Below are positions 49,401-57,891 of a stretch of DNA of 64,000 bases, in pieces. The notes under the pieces are model-generated. The model saw nothing but the letters and a program-made list of their open reading frames with translations, was not told the origin of the DNA and did not search any database. Origin of the DNA: Halorientalis sp. GTDB taxonomy: Archaea > Halobacteriota > Halobacteria > Halobacteriales > Haloarculaceae. Position 1 is the stretch's first letter, and every line of letters begins with the position of its first letter. Where the stretch lies: NCBI RefSeq assembly GCF_028275115.1, contig NZ_JAQCNH010000142.1:19501-83500 (forward strand), written 5' to 3'. The position numbers and the translations under genes were made by a program.

Positions 49401-50989
49401 AACTCCACCCGCTGAGTGCGGTCACACAGAGCCTCCAGCGGGGACTCGTCGCGGCGTCGATGGCCTTCGTCCTGACCGGAGTCGGTCGCGTTGCAGCGCC
49501 CGACCTCTTGGGCTCGTTCGGCCTCGTTGCGGGGTTGTTCGTCCTCCTGTTCGTCGTGGGCGTCGCGTACGGCGTCGCCTACTACTACCGCTTCGATTAC
49601 ACGCTGACGCCGGACACCTTCGACGTGGACTCGGGTGTGTTCGGCCGGCAGGAACGTGAGATTCCGTACCGGCGCATCCAGAACGTCGACGTGACCGAGA
49701 GTATCCTCCACCGCGTCGTCGGCGTCGCCATCATCGAGATCGAAACCGCCGGCGGGTCCGGGACGGAGGCAACCCTGAACTTCGTCGCCGCCGACGAGGC
49801 CAGCCGGCTCCAGCGCGAGATCCGCGGCCGGAAGACCCGCACCGGTGACGGTGACACCACGGAGGCAGACGCGGAGACGAGTGAGCGGGGGACGACCGAC
49901 GCGGCGGCCGGCCCGGCCGAGACACGCCACACCGACCCCGAGGCCGCCGCCGACCGGCTCTCCAGACAGGGCGATCTCGAGCCCGAGACCACCCTGTTCG
50001 AACTGGGGTCGGCCGAACTGCTCGTGCTCGCGCTCACGTCCTTTCAGTTGGCGTCGATTGCCTTCCTCCTGTTCGGCTTTCCAATCGTCGAGGACCTCGT
50101 CGTCGGCCTGTTCGCACGGCTCACCGGGATCGAGTCGCCGGTCGACGCGCTGACCGGGACGCCGGATCTGGCGGTGCTGGTCGGCCTGCTCGCCGTCGCG
50201 TTCGCCGCTGTCACGGTGTGGGCGGTGAGCAGCGTCGTCACCTTCCTCCAGTACTACGGCTTCACGCTGGGCCGCCAGGGTGAGGACCTGGTTTACGAGC
50301 GAGGGTTGTTGCAGCGATACAGCGGCTCGATCCCGACAGACAAGATCCAGACACTGACTATCCGCGAGAACGTCCTGATGCGGGCGCTCGGGTACGCCGG
50401 CTTCACCGTCGAGACGGCGGGTTACAGTCCCGGGCAAAGCGACCAGGGGCCACAGTCCGCGATTCCACTGGCCGACCGTGAACGCACGCTCTCGCTGGCG
50501 CGGGAACTCGAACCGTTCGACGAACTGTCGTTCACGCGCTCACCCAGGCGCGCCAGACGGCGGTACGCCGTCCGGTACACGCTGGTCGTACTGGTGTTGA
50601 CGGCCCTCACCGCGGGGCTCTCTGCCGCGGTGTCCGGGTTCGAACTGTGGTACCTACCGCTCGCCCTGCTGGTCGCCGTGCCACCAGCCGCCCACCTCAA
50701 GTGGAAACACCGCGGCTACTGCGTCGGCGACGACCACTTTCTCGTCCGGGACGGCTTCTGGAACCAGACGACCCGCATCGTCCCCTACTACCGGCTCCAA
50801 ACGGTGATTCGCCGCCGGACCATCTTCCAGCGACGACTGAACCTCGCCCACCTGACCGCCGACACCGCCACAGCGTCGCTGCTGGGCCGGACCGACGCCA
50901 CCGCCTACGATATCGAAGCCGACGCGGCAGAGGACCTCTACAATCTGAACCGCGAGCGACTGCAGGCGAGTTTGCACGGCCGGCAGTGA
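49397..50989 (+). CDS. PH-domain (bPH2/DUF304) membrane protein with repeated units
   Basis: A 530-residue YdbT-like protein with about six helices in three pairs, and three PH-like units: FDVDSGVFGRQEREIPYRRI followed by QNVDVTESILHRVVGVAIIE; GEDLVYERGLLQRYSGSIPT and TLTIRENVLMRALGYAGFTV; GDDHFLVRDGFWNQTTRIVP with VIRRRTIFQRRLNLAHLTAD. Residues about 140-185 form an acidic linker (GDGDTTEADAETSERG). Overlaps the shorter partner by 4 nt, so they form an operon. Confidence 0.88.
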   Translation: MKLHPLSAVTQSLQRGLVAASMAFVLTGVGRVAAPDLLGSFGLVAGLFVLLFVVGVAYGVAYYYRFDYTLTPDTFDVDSGVFGRQEREIPYRRIQNVDVTESILHRVVGVAIIEIETAGGSGTEATLNFVAADEASRLQREIRGRKTRTGDGDTTEADAETSERGTTDAAAGPAETRHTDPEAAADRLSRQGDLEPETTLFELGSAELLVLALTSFQLASIAFLLFGFPIVEDLVVGLFARLTGIESPVDALTGTPDLAVLVGLLAVAFAAVTVWAVSSVVTFLQYYGFTLGRQGEDLVYERGLLQRYSGSIPTDKIQTLTIRENVLMRALGYAGFTVETAGYSPGQSDQGPQSAIPLADRERTLSLARELEPFDELSFTRSPRRARRRYAVRYTLVVLVLTALTAGLSAAVSGFELWYLPLALLVAVPPAAHLKWKHRGYCVGDDHFLVRDGFWNQTTRIVPYYRLQTVIRRRTIFQRRLNLAHLTADTATASLLGRTDATAYDIEADAAEDLYNLNRERLQASLHGRQ

Positions 50990-51149
50990 CTCGTGTCGCT
51001 GCGAGAGCCGGGCGATATCTTCGTTGTATCGTGACATTCGACGCTGGTAACTCTCGTCCAGGGTCGGTCTCGCCGGCCGTGTCAAGTACGGAGCGTGTAG
51101 GTAGCGGTCGGCATCGGGTCCGTCCGAACGAGTGTTTCCCCGTGGTGAA

Positions 51150-51561
51150 CTACCGGCCCAGCAGGGTCTCCGGCAGCACCAGGACCACGACAACCGCCGG
51201 CGGGACGTGGAGCGTCATGAGGCCGGTAGCCTCGCTCGTCGTCACGCTATCGCCAAACAGCGCGAGTCCGATGTCCGGGACGAGCAAAAGTCCTTGGCAC
51301 GACGGCTGAAATAAAAAAAGTGCGGTCCGGGACCGCCGACCGGCGCGCCAGCACCCCGCACACCGCAGTCGCGCCGCCGATTCCGAGCAGCGTCCAGACC
51401 ACGATAGCCGGATATCTGAAGCACTCCGTCAACTCCACGAGTGACTGACTCAGTGCGACCCAGCCGAGTACAAGATTCACAAGCAGTGCTATCACGAGCG
51501 CCCTTGTATCTCGTCGTAGAATTGTCCCGGTGTCTGCGGGACGGCGGTGACCCGTGCTCAT
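51150..51561 (-). pseudogene. DUF6069-like membrane protein with frameshift
   Basis: From ATG at 51561 (MSTGHRRPADTGTILRRDTR) the frame encodes two helices (ALVIALLVNLVLGWVALSQS and YPAIVVWTLLGIGGATAVCG) and VLARRSAVPDRTFFISAVV, then departs. A different frame resumes near 51299-51310 with QGLLLVPDIGLALFGDSVTT, SEATGLMTLHVPPAVVVVLV and LPETLLGR to the stop at 51150. Together they make the four-helix pattern of the family, while the 412 nt are not a multiple of three. The run of seven T close to the breakpoint on the minus strand is a plausible slippage site. Family assignment is tentative. Confidence 0.5.
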
Positions 51562-51585
51562 CGGTTGGTAGGACGCACCGGCGTT

Positions 51586-51690
51586 GCGTGAGCAGGAGTC
51601 GACACCGAACAGCGGGTAGACGGGGCAGGTTCCGACCGACGCCATGAGGAGGGTCGTTATCGTGACGAGTCCCGACACCGGCGAGAGTCC
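51586..51690 (-). pseudogene. Fragment of a DUF2892 membrane protein
   Basis: Read on the minus strand, codons give TGLSPVSGLVTITTLLMASV followed by GTCPVYPLFGVDSCS, the characteristic second helix and CP-x-Y-x-LFG-x-x-(S/T)-C tail of DUF2892 proteins. The first helix is missing and no start codon fits. The frame continues without a stop into the N-terminus of the DUF6069-like gene. Confidence 0.5.
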
Positions 51691-51719
51691 CGTCGGAAGC
51701 GAAAGGGCCCAGTGAGAAC

Positions 51720-51933
51720 TGCAATGTAAGAGTCTAATCCTCCCGACCGACGTTTTGTGTCATAAATCTGTTATCGACGCTACACATAGCATTAGCGTTG
51801 AACTTCACTTGCAATACTATAATCGAAATTCGAATTCAGAACATCGCAGAGAACCTCAAAAATTATTTCTCTATCTTAGCGTAGTAGTTTCTTCGCAATA
51901 TTAATGCCCGTCGAGCGTATATGTAGAAACGTG
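51720..51933. other. AT-rich non-coding stretch
   Basis: About 210 nt of clearly lower GC than its surroundings, containing many AATT/TATT words and no coding frame. It precedes the small membrane protein gene at 51934 and follows decayed genes, so it is probably an accessory insertion. No inverted-repeat ends were recognised. Confidence 0.4.
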
Positions 51934-52251
51934 ATGCGTACTCGAAAGAGCCGTACGGTCGGCGCAGCGTTCGTACTCCTGCAGGGGCTGGTGACCGCAG
52001 TCTTCCCACAGATAAGCATCAAATTCATCAAAGACGCAATCGGAAAGAACTTCGAGAATGCCTCGGAACTCGAGGTGAAGCCAGCGTATCTCCGACAGTT
52101 GCGCGCCCTCGGTGTCGGTTTGGTTGCCGCGTCCGGTACTACCCTCCTTTTGCAGAGTCGCGCAGCGCCAGACGACGGACCGGCCGAGGCCGATGTGTCT
52201 GCCGACGACGCTGATGCCCAGGGCGGCCGGAACGACGAACAGCCGAACTGA
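51934..52251 (+). CDS. Small membrane-associated protein
   Basis: A 105-residue protein starting MRTRKSRTVGAAFVLLQGLV, one predicted helix near the N-terminus (VGAAFVLLQGLVTAVFPQIS), a basic middle (KFIKDAIGKNFENASELEVK) and a second helix (LGVGLVAASGTTLLLQS), with an acidic C-terminus. Pattern resembles small haloarchaeal membrane proteins; no motif is recognised. An in-frame ATG ten codons upstream is less likely because the helix begins here. Confidence 0.55.
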   Translation: MRTRKSRTVGAAFVLLQGLVTAVFPQISIKFIKDAIGKNFENASELEVKPAYLRQLRALGVGLVAASGTTLLLQSRAAPDDGPAEADVSADDADAQGGRNDEQPN

Positions 52252-52390
52252 TCGTATCGAGGCCGTCCGTTGGACGCACCTGTGTTCGACGCCTCCCGCT
52301 CGTCAGTGCAGCGGGTACACACACTGTGGGCCAGTCGCCCGCCCGAATCACATCATTTTAGAACCGTTCCGGCCGTCGGCACACACGATC

Positions 52391-53803
52391 ATGACTGACG
52401 AGGAGTTCCGTTCGGAGCAGGACAGTCTCGGCGAAATGCAGGTGCCTGCGGACGCTTACTGGGGTGCACAGACACAGCGGGCCGTGGAGAACTTCCCCAT
52501 CTCCGGCGTGACCTTCGGCCGCCGGTTCGTCCGCGCACTCGGCGTCGTCAAGAAGGCCGCTACACAGGCCAACGAGGACCTCGGCACGGTCCCCGAGGAC
52601 AAAGCCGACTGCATCGTCGAGGCCGCCGACGAGGTCATCGCCGGCGAACACGACGACCAGTTCCCCGTCGACGTGTTCCAGACCGGCTCCGGGACCTCCT
52701 CGAACATGAACGCGAACGAGGTCATCGCTAACCGGGCCACGGAGCTCTACGGCGGCGAGATCGGCAGCCGCGAAATCCACCCCAACGACCACGTCAACTT
52801 CGGCCAGTCGTCAAACGACGTGATCCCCACGGCGATGCACGTCGCCGCCATGGAAGCCGTCCAGAAGGACCTGATTCCCGCGCTGGACCTCCTGCGTGAC
52901 GAACTCGAAGCCAAAGAGACGGAGTTCGCGGACGTGGTCAAGACCGGCCGCACACACCTCCAGGACGCCACCCCCGTGACGCTGGGCCAGGAGTTCGGCG
53001 GGTACCGCGCGCAGATCGAGAAAGGCATCACTCGCGCCGAGGACACCCGGCACCACCTGGCAGAACTCGCGCTCGGCGGGACCGCCGTCGGAACGGGGCT
53101 GAACACCCACCCGGAGTTCCCCGAACTCGCCGCGGAGTACATGAGCGAGGAGACCGGACTGGAGTTCCGCGAGGCCGACAACCACTTCGAGGCACAGGCC
53201 GCCCACGACGCAATAAACGAGGCCCACGGCGCGCTCCGGACCATCGCGGGTTCGCTCAACAAGATCGCCAACGACCTGCGCCTGCTCGCCTCCGGCCCGC
53301 GCAACGGGCTCGGTGAACTCGACCAGCCGGAGAACCAGCCCGGCTCGTCGATCATGCCCGGGAAAGTCAATCCCGTCGTCGCCGAAGCGGTCAACCAGGT
53401 CCACAAGCAGGTCGTCGGCAACGACGCCGCAGTCTCGGCCGGCGCGGCCGAGGGCCAGATCGACCTCAACCTCTACAAGCCGGTCCTCGCACACGACTTC
53501 CTCCAGTCGGCGAAGCTGCTGGCCAACGCCAGTGAGGTCTTTGGCGAGAAGTTCGTCCACAGGCTGGCAGCCGACGCCGACCACTGCGAGGAGCGCGTGC
53601 AGCAGAGTATGGCGCTGGCGACCGCTCTCAATCCGGCTATCGGTTACGACAAGGCAAGCAAGGTCGCGAAGAAGGCACTGGCCGACGGCAGGACGATCCG
53701 CGAGGTCGTCATCGAGGAGGGCTACCTCGACGCCGAGGAGGTCGACGACGTTCTCGACCCGATGAAGATGACAGAGACCGGCATCCTCAGCGCCGACGAC
53801 TGA
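52391..53803 (+). CDS. fumC: Fumarate hydratase, class II
   Basis: A 470-residue class II fumarase, a homotetramer of the aspartase/fumarase superfamily. Seen: VPADAYWGAQTQRAVENFPI, QTGSGTSSNMNANEVIANRA, HPNDHVNFGQSSNDVIPTAM, TGRTHLQDATPVTLGQEFGG, and the C-terminal PGSSIMPGKVNPVVAEAVNQ (GSSxMPxKxNP). It hydrates fumarate to malate in the TCA cycle. ATG at 52391 starts MTDEEFRSEQDSLGEM; a TATA-like CATTTTAGA (about 52354-52362) precedes it. The in-frame extension upstream is non-coding. Confidence 0.96.
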   Translation: MTDEEFRSEQDSLGEMQVPADAYWGAQTQRAVENFPISGVTFGRRFVRALGVVKKAATQANEDLGTVPEDKADCIVEAADEVIAGEHDDQFPVDVFQTGSGTSSNMNANEVIANRATELYGGEIGSREIHPNDHVNFGQSSNDVIPTAMHVAAMEAVQKDLIPALDLLRDELEAKETEFADVVKTGRTHLQDATPVTLGQEFGGYRAQIEKGITRAEDTRHHLAELALGGTAVGTGLNTHPEFPELAAEYMSEETGLEFREADNHFEAQAAHDAINEAHGALRTIAGSLNKIANDLRLLASGPRNGLGELDQPENQPGSSIMPGKVNPVVAEAVNQVHKQVVGNDAAVSAGAAEGQIDLNLYKPVLAHDFLQSAKLLANASEVFGEKFVHRLAADADHCEERVQQSMALATALNPAIGYDKASKVAKKALADGRTIREVVIEEGYLDAEEVDDVLDPMKMTETGILSADD

Positions 53804-53926
53804 GCGGAGAAGCGTAGGCTAACGACCCTCGAACGTGTTTTCACCCGCCGTCCGACCCGAACGCGCCGTCACGGATTGCACTGGTGTTCGAGTCGTCCCG
53901 CCCGTTCCAGCCGCCGGCAGGTCGCG

Positions 53927-54499
53927 CTAGTTGCTGGGTAGTTTCTCGGCGAGTTTGCCCATCGTCGTCGCCAGTTGGTCCCCGGTGGCTTCGGAGCCGT
54001 CCATCTCGAACTGGTCGCCCTCGTACCCGGAGACCGGATCGAGTTGCCCGGTCGTCAGCGCCGTGAGTGTGTTCGCCGGACCGCGGATTTCGAGGTCCGG
54101 GTCCGTAGCCAGTCCAGCGCCACCCGAGACCGACCCCGTCTCGGCGTCGAGTTCGAGGTGGCTGGCCATCGGGGCGTCGGTCGCCTCGAAGTTCACCGTC
54201 GTGTCTGCCTCGATGGACTGCTGTACGTCGGGGCTAAACTGGGCCAGCAGTTCGACACCCTGCCACTGGAGTTCCTGGAACTGGTCGACGGTGTCAGGGT
54301 TCTCTGCGGCGAACGCCGCTACGTCCACGTCGCCGACGCGGTCGATCACGTCGGCCAGGAGCAGGGGGTTCTCTAGCGCTAGCACGTCGACCTGTCCCTC
54401 GAGTTCGTCGAGCACGTCGGGCAGTTCCGCTGTGAGTTCGTCCGTCGGTAGCTCCAGCACGCGTTCGACGCGCTCGGCGAGTTCCGCGGTATCGGCCAT
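53927..54499 (-). CDS. SCP2-sterol-transfer-like protein
   Basis: A 190-residue acidic protein. The N-terminal half is helical (MADTAELAERVERVLELPTD, then VDVLALENPLLLADVIDRVG), and the C-terminal half (residues about 95-185) resembles an SCP2 fold: VNFEATDAPMASHLELDAET, DPDLEIRGPANTLTALTTGQ, YEGDQFEMDGSEATGDQLAT. SCP2-like domains bind acyl-CoA or lipids; in haloarchaea such proteins often lie near acyl-CoA metabolism genes. Located between fumC and gatE on the opposite strand, with no operon partner. Confidence 0.65.
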   Translation of the reverse strand: MADTAELAERVERVLELPTDELTAELPDVLDELEGQVDVLALENPLLLADVIDRVGDVDVAAFAAENPDTVDQFQELQWQGVELLAQFSPDVQQSIEADTTVNFEATDAPMASHLELDAETGSVSGGAGLATDPDLEIRGPANTLTALTTGQLDPVSGYEGDQFEMDGSEATGDQLATTMGKLAEKLPSN

Positions 54500-54645
54500 G
54501 CTTCCCTGGTTCTGGAGCGACGCAGTAGTGTGTGTCTCGTCGGTTCCGAGGTGGTTTATCTACGGGCCGTCGCCGTGGCGCCCCCTCGAACGGATATCGA
54601 CCGGAAGGGTGCGTTTTTTGACCGCCGGCCTCGCAGGTTCGGGCA

Positions 54646-56523
54646 ATGACTGATGCGGACGTCTTCGATTACGAGGAACTGGGGCTGGTAGCCGGACTGG
54701 AGATTCACCAGCAACTCGACACCGAGACGAAGCTGTTCTGTGCGTGTCCGACCGAGTTGCGCGAGCCGGCAAACTCACAGCGGCGGTTCAGCCGATACCT
54801 CCACCCCACGAAGTCGGAACTGGGCGAGATCGACGATGCCGCCCTCGAGGAGAGCCGCGTCGAGCGGGAGTTCGAGTACCTGGCATACGACACGACCTGC
54901 CTGGTCGAGGAGGACGACGAGCCGCCCCACCGCGTCGACGAGGAGGCGCTCGCGACGAGCCTGGAGATCGCCCAGCTACTGGACATGCACGTCGTCGACC
55001 AGGTCAACGTGATGCGCAAAATCGTCGTCGACGGCTCGAACACCACCGGCTTCCAGCGGTCGATGATGGTCGCCAACGACGGGCAGATCGAAACCTCCGA
55101 GGGACCGGTCGGCATCGAGGACATGTTACTGGAGGAGGAGTCCTGCCAGCGCGTCGAGGAGACTGCAAACGGGGTACGGTTCAGCCTCGACCGCCTCGGC
55201 ATCCCGCTCGTGGAGATCGGTACGAAACCGGACATCCGCTCGCCCGAGCAGGCAAAAGAGGCGGCGAGGCGAATCGGCATGTTGCTCCGCTCGACGGGGC
55301 AGGTCAGGCGCGGCCTTGGCACCATCCGGCAGGACGTGAACGTCTCTATCGCCGAGGGTGCACGCATCGAGATGAAAGGCGTTCAGAGCCTCGACGACAT
55401 CGACGACCTCGTCCGTAACGAGGTCCGCCGGCAGGTCGAACTCGTCGAGATCGCCGAGGAACTCGGCGAGCGTGACGCCGCCGTGGGCGAGCCGCGGGAC
55501 GTGACCGACGTGTTCGTGGAGACAGACTCGGGCGTCGTCGGTGGCGCACTCTCTTCGGGCGGCGTCGTGTATGCCGTCCGACTGGCCGGCTTCGACGGGT
55601 TGGTCGGGCGAGAAATACAGCCCGACCGCCGCCTCGGGACGGAGTTCTCCGACCACGCCAAGCGCCACGGCGCGGGTGGCATCTTCCACACCGACGAACT
55701 GCCGGCCTACGGCGTCACCGAGAGTGAGGTCGACACCCTTCGGGCGGCCGTCGACGCCGGCCCCGAGGACGCAGTGGCTATCGTCGCCGACGACCCCGAA
55801 ACCGCAGAGCTCGCCATCGGGGCCGTCGCCGACCGCGCCGAGACCGCGATGGAGGGGGTCCCCGAGGAGACCCGCGACGCCAACGAGGACGGCACCTCCC
55901 GCTACCTCCGGCCCCTGTCCGGTGCGGCGCGGATGTACCCCGAGACGGACGTGCCGCCGGTCGAACCCGACCCCGAGGATGTCGAAGCTCCGGAACTCCT
56001 CACAGAGAAGGTCGAGCGGTACGTCGAGGAGTTCGGCCTCGGTGAGGGCGTCGCCGAACAGGTGGCCTACGGCCGGCGCTGGGCGCTGTTCGAGGACGCC
56101 GTTGCGACCGGCGTCGACCCCAACCTCGCGGCCCGCACCGTCGAGTCGGACGTGACAGAGCTCCGGCGGGACGATGTACCCGTCGAGAGTCTGACCGACG
56201 GCCACTTCCAGGGCGTGTTCGACCTGCTGGCCGACGACGAGGTCGCGAAGGAGGGCGTTCCCGAACTGCTGACCGCGCTGGCGGAGAGTCCCGACCTGAC
56301 CGCGGCCGACGCCGCAGAACAGGAAGGCCTCGGGAGCGCCGCCGAGGACGAGGTCCGTGAGGCCGTCGTCGAAGTCGTCGAACGCAACGCCGAACAGGTC
56401 GAACAGGAGGGGATGCAGGCGTTCTCGGGACTCATGGGCGAGTGTATGGGCGCGCTGCGCGGCCAGGCCGACGGTGACCTGGTGAGCGAGGTGCTGCGCG
56501 AGGAGATCCAGGAGCGGGCCTGA
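54646..56523 (+). CDS. gatE: Glutamyl-tRNA(Gln) amidotransferase subunit E
   Basis: A 625-residue archaeal GatE, which pairs with GatD to convert Glu-tRNA(Gln) to Gln-tRNA(Gln). Seen: GLEIHQQLDTETKLFCACPT, ACDTTC-type and VDGSNTTGFQRSMMVANDGQ, GIPLVEIGTKPDIRSPEQAK and GLGTIRQDVNVSIAEGARIE, the GatB-like core; an inserted GAD-like domain (about 285-400) and a tail domain rich in Glu. GatD is not in the window. It is one of the markers that identifies the sequence as archaeal. Confidence 0.95.
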   Translation: MTDADVFDYEELGLVAGLEIHQQLDTETKLFCACPTELREPANSQRRFSRYLHPTKSELGEIDDAALEESRVEREFEYLAYDTTCLVEEDDEPPHRVDEEALATSLEIAQLLDMHVVDQVNVMRKIVVDGSNTTGFQRSMMVANDGQIETSEGPVGIEDMLLEEESCQRVEETANGVRFSLDRLGIPLVEIGTKPDIRSPEQAKEAARRIGMLLRSTGQVRRGLGTIRQDVNVSIAEGARIEMKGVQSLDDIDDLVRNEVRRQVELVEIAEELGERDAAVGEPRDVTDVFVETDSGVVGGALSSGGVVYAVRLAGFDGLVGREIQPDRRLGTEFSDHAKRHGAGGIFHTDELPAYGVTESEVDTLRAAVDAGPEDAVAIVADDPETAELAIGAVADRAETAMEGVPEETRDANEDGTSRYLRPLSGAARMYPETDVPPVEPDPEDVEAPELLTEKVERYVEEFGLGEGVAEQVAYGRRWALFEDAVATGVDPNLAARTVESDVTELRRDDVPVESLTDGHFQGVFDLLADDEVAKEGVPELLTALAESPDLTAADAAEQEGLGSAAEDEVREAVVEVVERNAEQVEQEGMQAFSGLMGECMGALRGQADGDLVSEVLREEIQERA

Positions 56524-56524
56524 G

Positions 56525-57268
56525 TTACCCGTCTCCGTCCGAACTGTCGGTCTCGGCCCACTCGATCCGCTGCCCGGCCCGTCTGAACAGCCCACGCAAC
56601 GTCCGTACCTCCCGTCCTGTGGGATGGGCACGACCGACGAACCGACGCCAGAGCCGCGTTGCCTTCGGTCGCTTCTCGTCGGGGTGGCCGATGTCCTCCA
56701 GAAAGTCACCGAACTGGTCGTGCAGGCCCGCGATTGCCTGCTGGTCGGCGCGCTCGTGGCGTTCGTCGGGATGCTGTGTCTCCTCGAGGGTCAGCTCTCG
56801 CAACTCGTACAGCACGACGGTCGCCGCCTGTCCGAGATTGAGGACGGGGTAGTCGTCGCTGGCGGGGATGGAGCACACCTGGTCCATCCGGGCGAGTTCG
56901 TCGTTCGTGAGGCCGACGCGTTCGCGGCCGAAGACGACGGCCGTCTCGGCTTCGACGCTCGCCAAATCGTCGGCCAACTCGGCCGGCGTCTGGAAGGGAT
57001 ACCGGACGTGACTCGTCGCGTCCTCGTTCGTGACGGCGGTGCAGCCGACGGTGTGAAACTCGGAGAGGAGTTCCTCGAAGGTGAGTTCACGAGCCTCGGG
57101 AAGAACATCCTCACGGGCCTGGCCGGCGAAGCCGTAGGCTTCGCCCTCGGGGTCGAGTTCGGGCGGGTCGACCAGTAGCAGGTCCGAGAGGCCGAAGTTC
57201 TTCATCGAGCGGGCGATAGTGCCGACGTTCCCGGGTTCGGTCGCGTCGACGACAGCGACGGAGAGCAT
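56525..57268 (-). CDS. trmJ: SpoU/TrmJ-type tRNA 2'-O-methyltransferase
   Basis: A 247-residue SPOUT methyltransferase. Seen: motif 1 VDATEPGNVGTIARSMKNFG, motif 2 AVVFGRERVGLTNDEL, motif 3 PVLNLGQAATVVLYELRE. A C-terminal extension of ~90 residues (LTLEETQHPDERHERADQQA and later GLFRRAGQRIEWAETD) matches archaeal TrmJ, which methylates position 32 of tRNAs. Start codon overlaps the upstream gene stop by one base (TGATG), so it is coupled to it. Confidence 0.85.
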   Translation of the reverse strand: MLSVAVVDATEPGNVGTIARSMKNFGLSDLLLVDPPELDPEGEAYGFAGQAREDVLPEARELTFEELLSEFHTVGCTAVTNEDATSHVRYPFQTPAELADDLASVEAETAVVFGRERVGLTNDELARMDQVCSIPASDDYPVLNLGQAATVVLYELRELTLEETQHPDERHERADQQAIAGLHDQFGDFLEDIGHPDEKRPKATRLWRRFVGRAHPTGREVRTLRGLFRRAGQRIEWAETDSSDGDG

Positions 57269-57792
57269 CAGAGGTCCAGGTCGCTGAGGTCGACCCCGAG
57301 GTCGTCGAGTTTCTCGTCGTCGAGTTTCTCCAGTTCCTCCTCTAGCGTCGGGAGTTCCTCGGTCGGGTCGGGGGCAGGGATGTCGTCCGCGTCGGTGTCG
57401 ACGTGGTCGATACCGGCGTACCCCTCCGGGGCGCGTCCGCCGTCGTCGAACCAGGCGTAGAAGGCGTCCTCCAGTTCGGTGTCGCCGGCGTAGCGTTTGC
57501 CGCCGCCCTCGCGGAACCAGTAGAGAAAGTCGGCCTCGTGTTCGGGACAGAGCAGGACCTCGCCGAGCGGTTCGCCGTAGACGATGCGGGCGACGTTGCA
57601 CTCCTGGACGTTCTCATCACCGTGGACGAGGTAGCAGGCGTCACACGGTTCACCCATCATCGTCGAGAGGCGGACGATTCGGTCCCGGGTTTCGGGGTCT
57701 AGCGTCCCGAGCGGTTCGAGATCGCCGTTCTCGTCGAACACTTCCTCCTCGTCGAACCGCCAGCCACGCAACCCGATGTTTATCTTGCCCAT
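57268..57792 (-). CDS. Conserved haloarchaeal zinc-site protein
   Basis: A 174-residue acidic protein. Seen: MGKINIGLRGWRFDEEEVFD, GEPCDACYLVHGDENVQECN, and VLLCPEHEADFLYWFREGGG: C-x2-C-x(11)-C...C-x2-H, which could form a zinc site. The C-terminal ~50 residues are an acidic linker and coil. The TrmJ-like gene follows with a one-base overlap, so these two form an operon. A possible role in RNA modification or translation is inferred only from the partner. Confidence 0.75.
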   Translation of the reverse strand: MGKINIGLRGWRFDEEEVFDENGDLEPLGTLDPETRDRIVRLSTMMGEPCDACYLVHGDENVQECNVARIVYGEPLGEVLLCPEHEADFLYWFREGGGKRYAGDTELEDAFYAWFDDGGRAPEGYAGIDHVDTDADDIPAPDPTEELPTLEEELEKLDDEKLDDLGVDLSDLDL

Positions 57793-57891
57793 ACTCGACG
57801 GTACTCGTCTGCCGAGTAAAAAGCGCGCGACTCAACGTCACGAGCGGCCCGCGAACAGTTGGTTTTTGAGGCTGTCGCCCTACCCGTTCGC

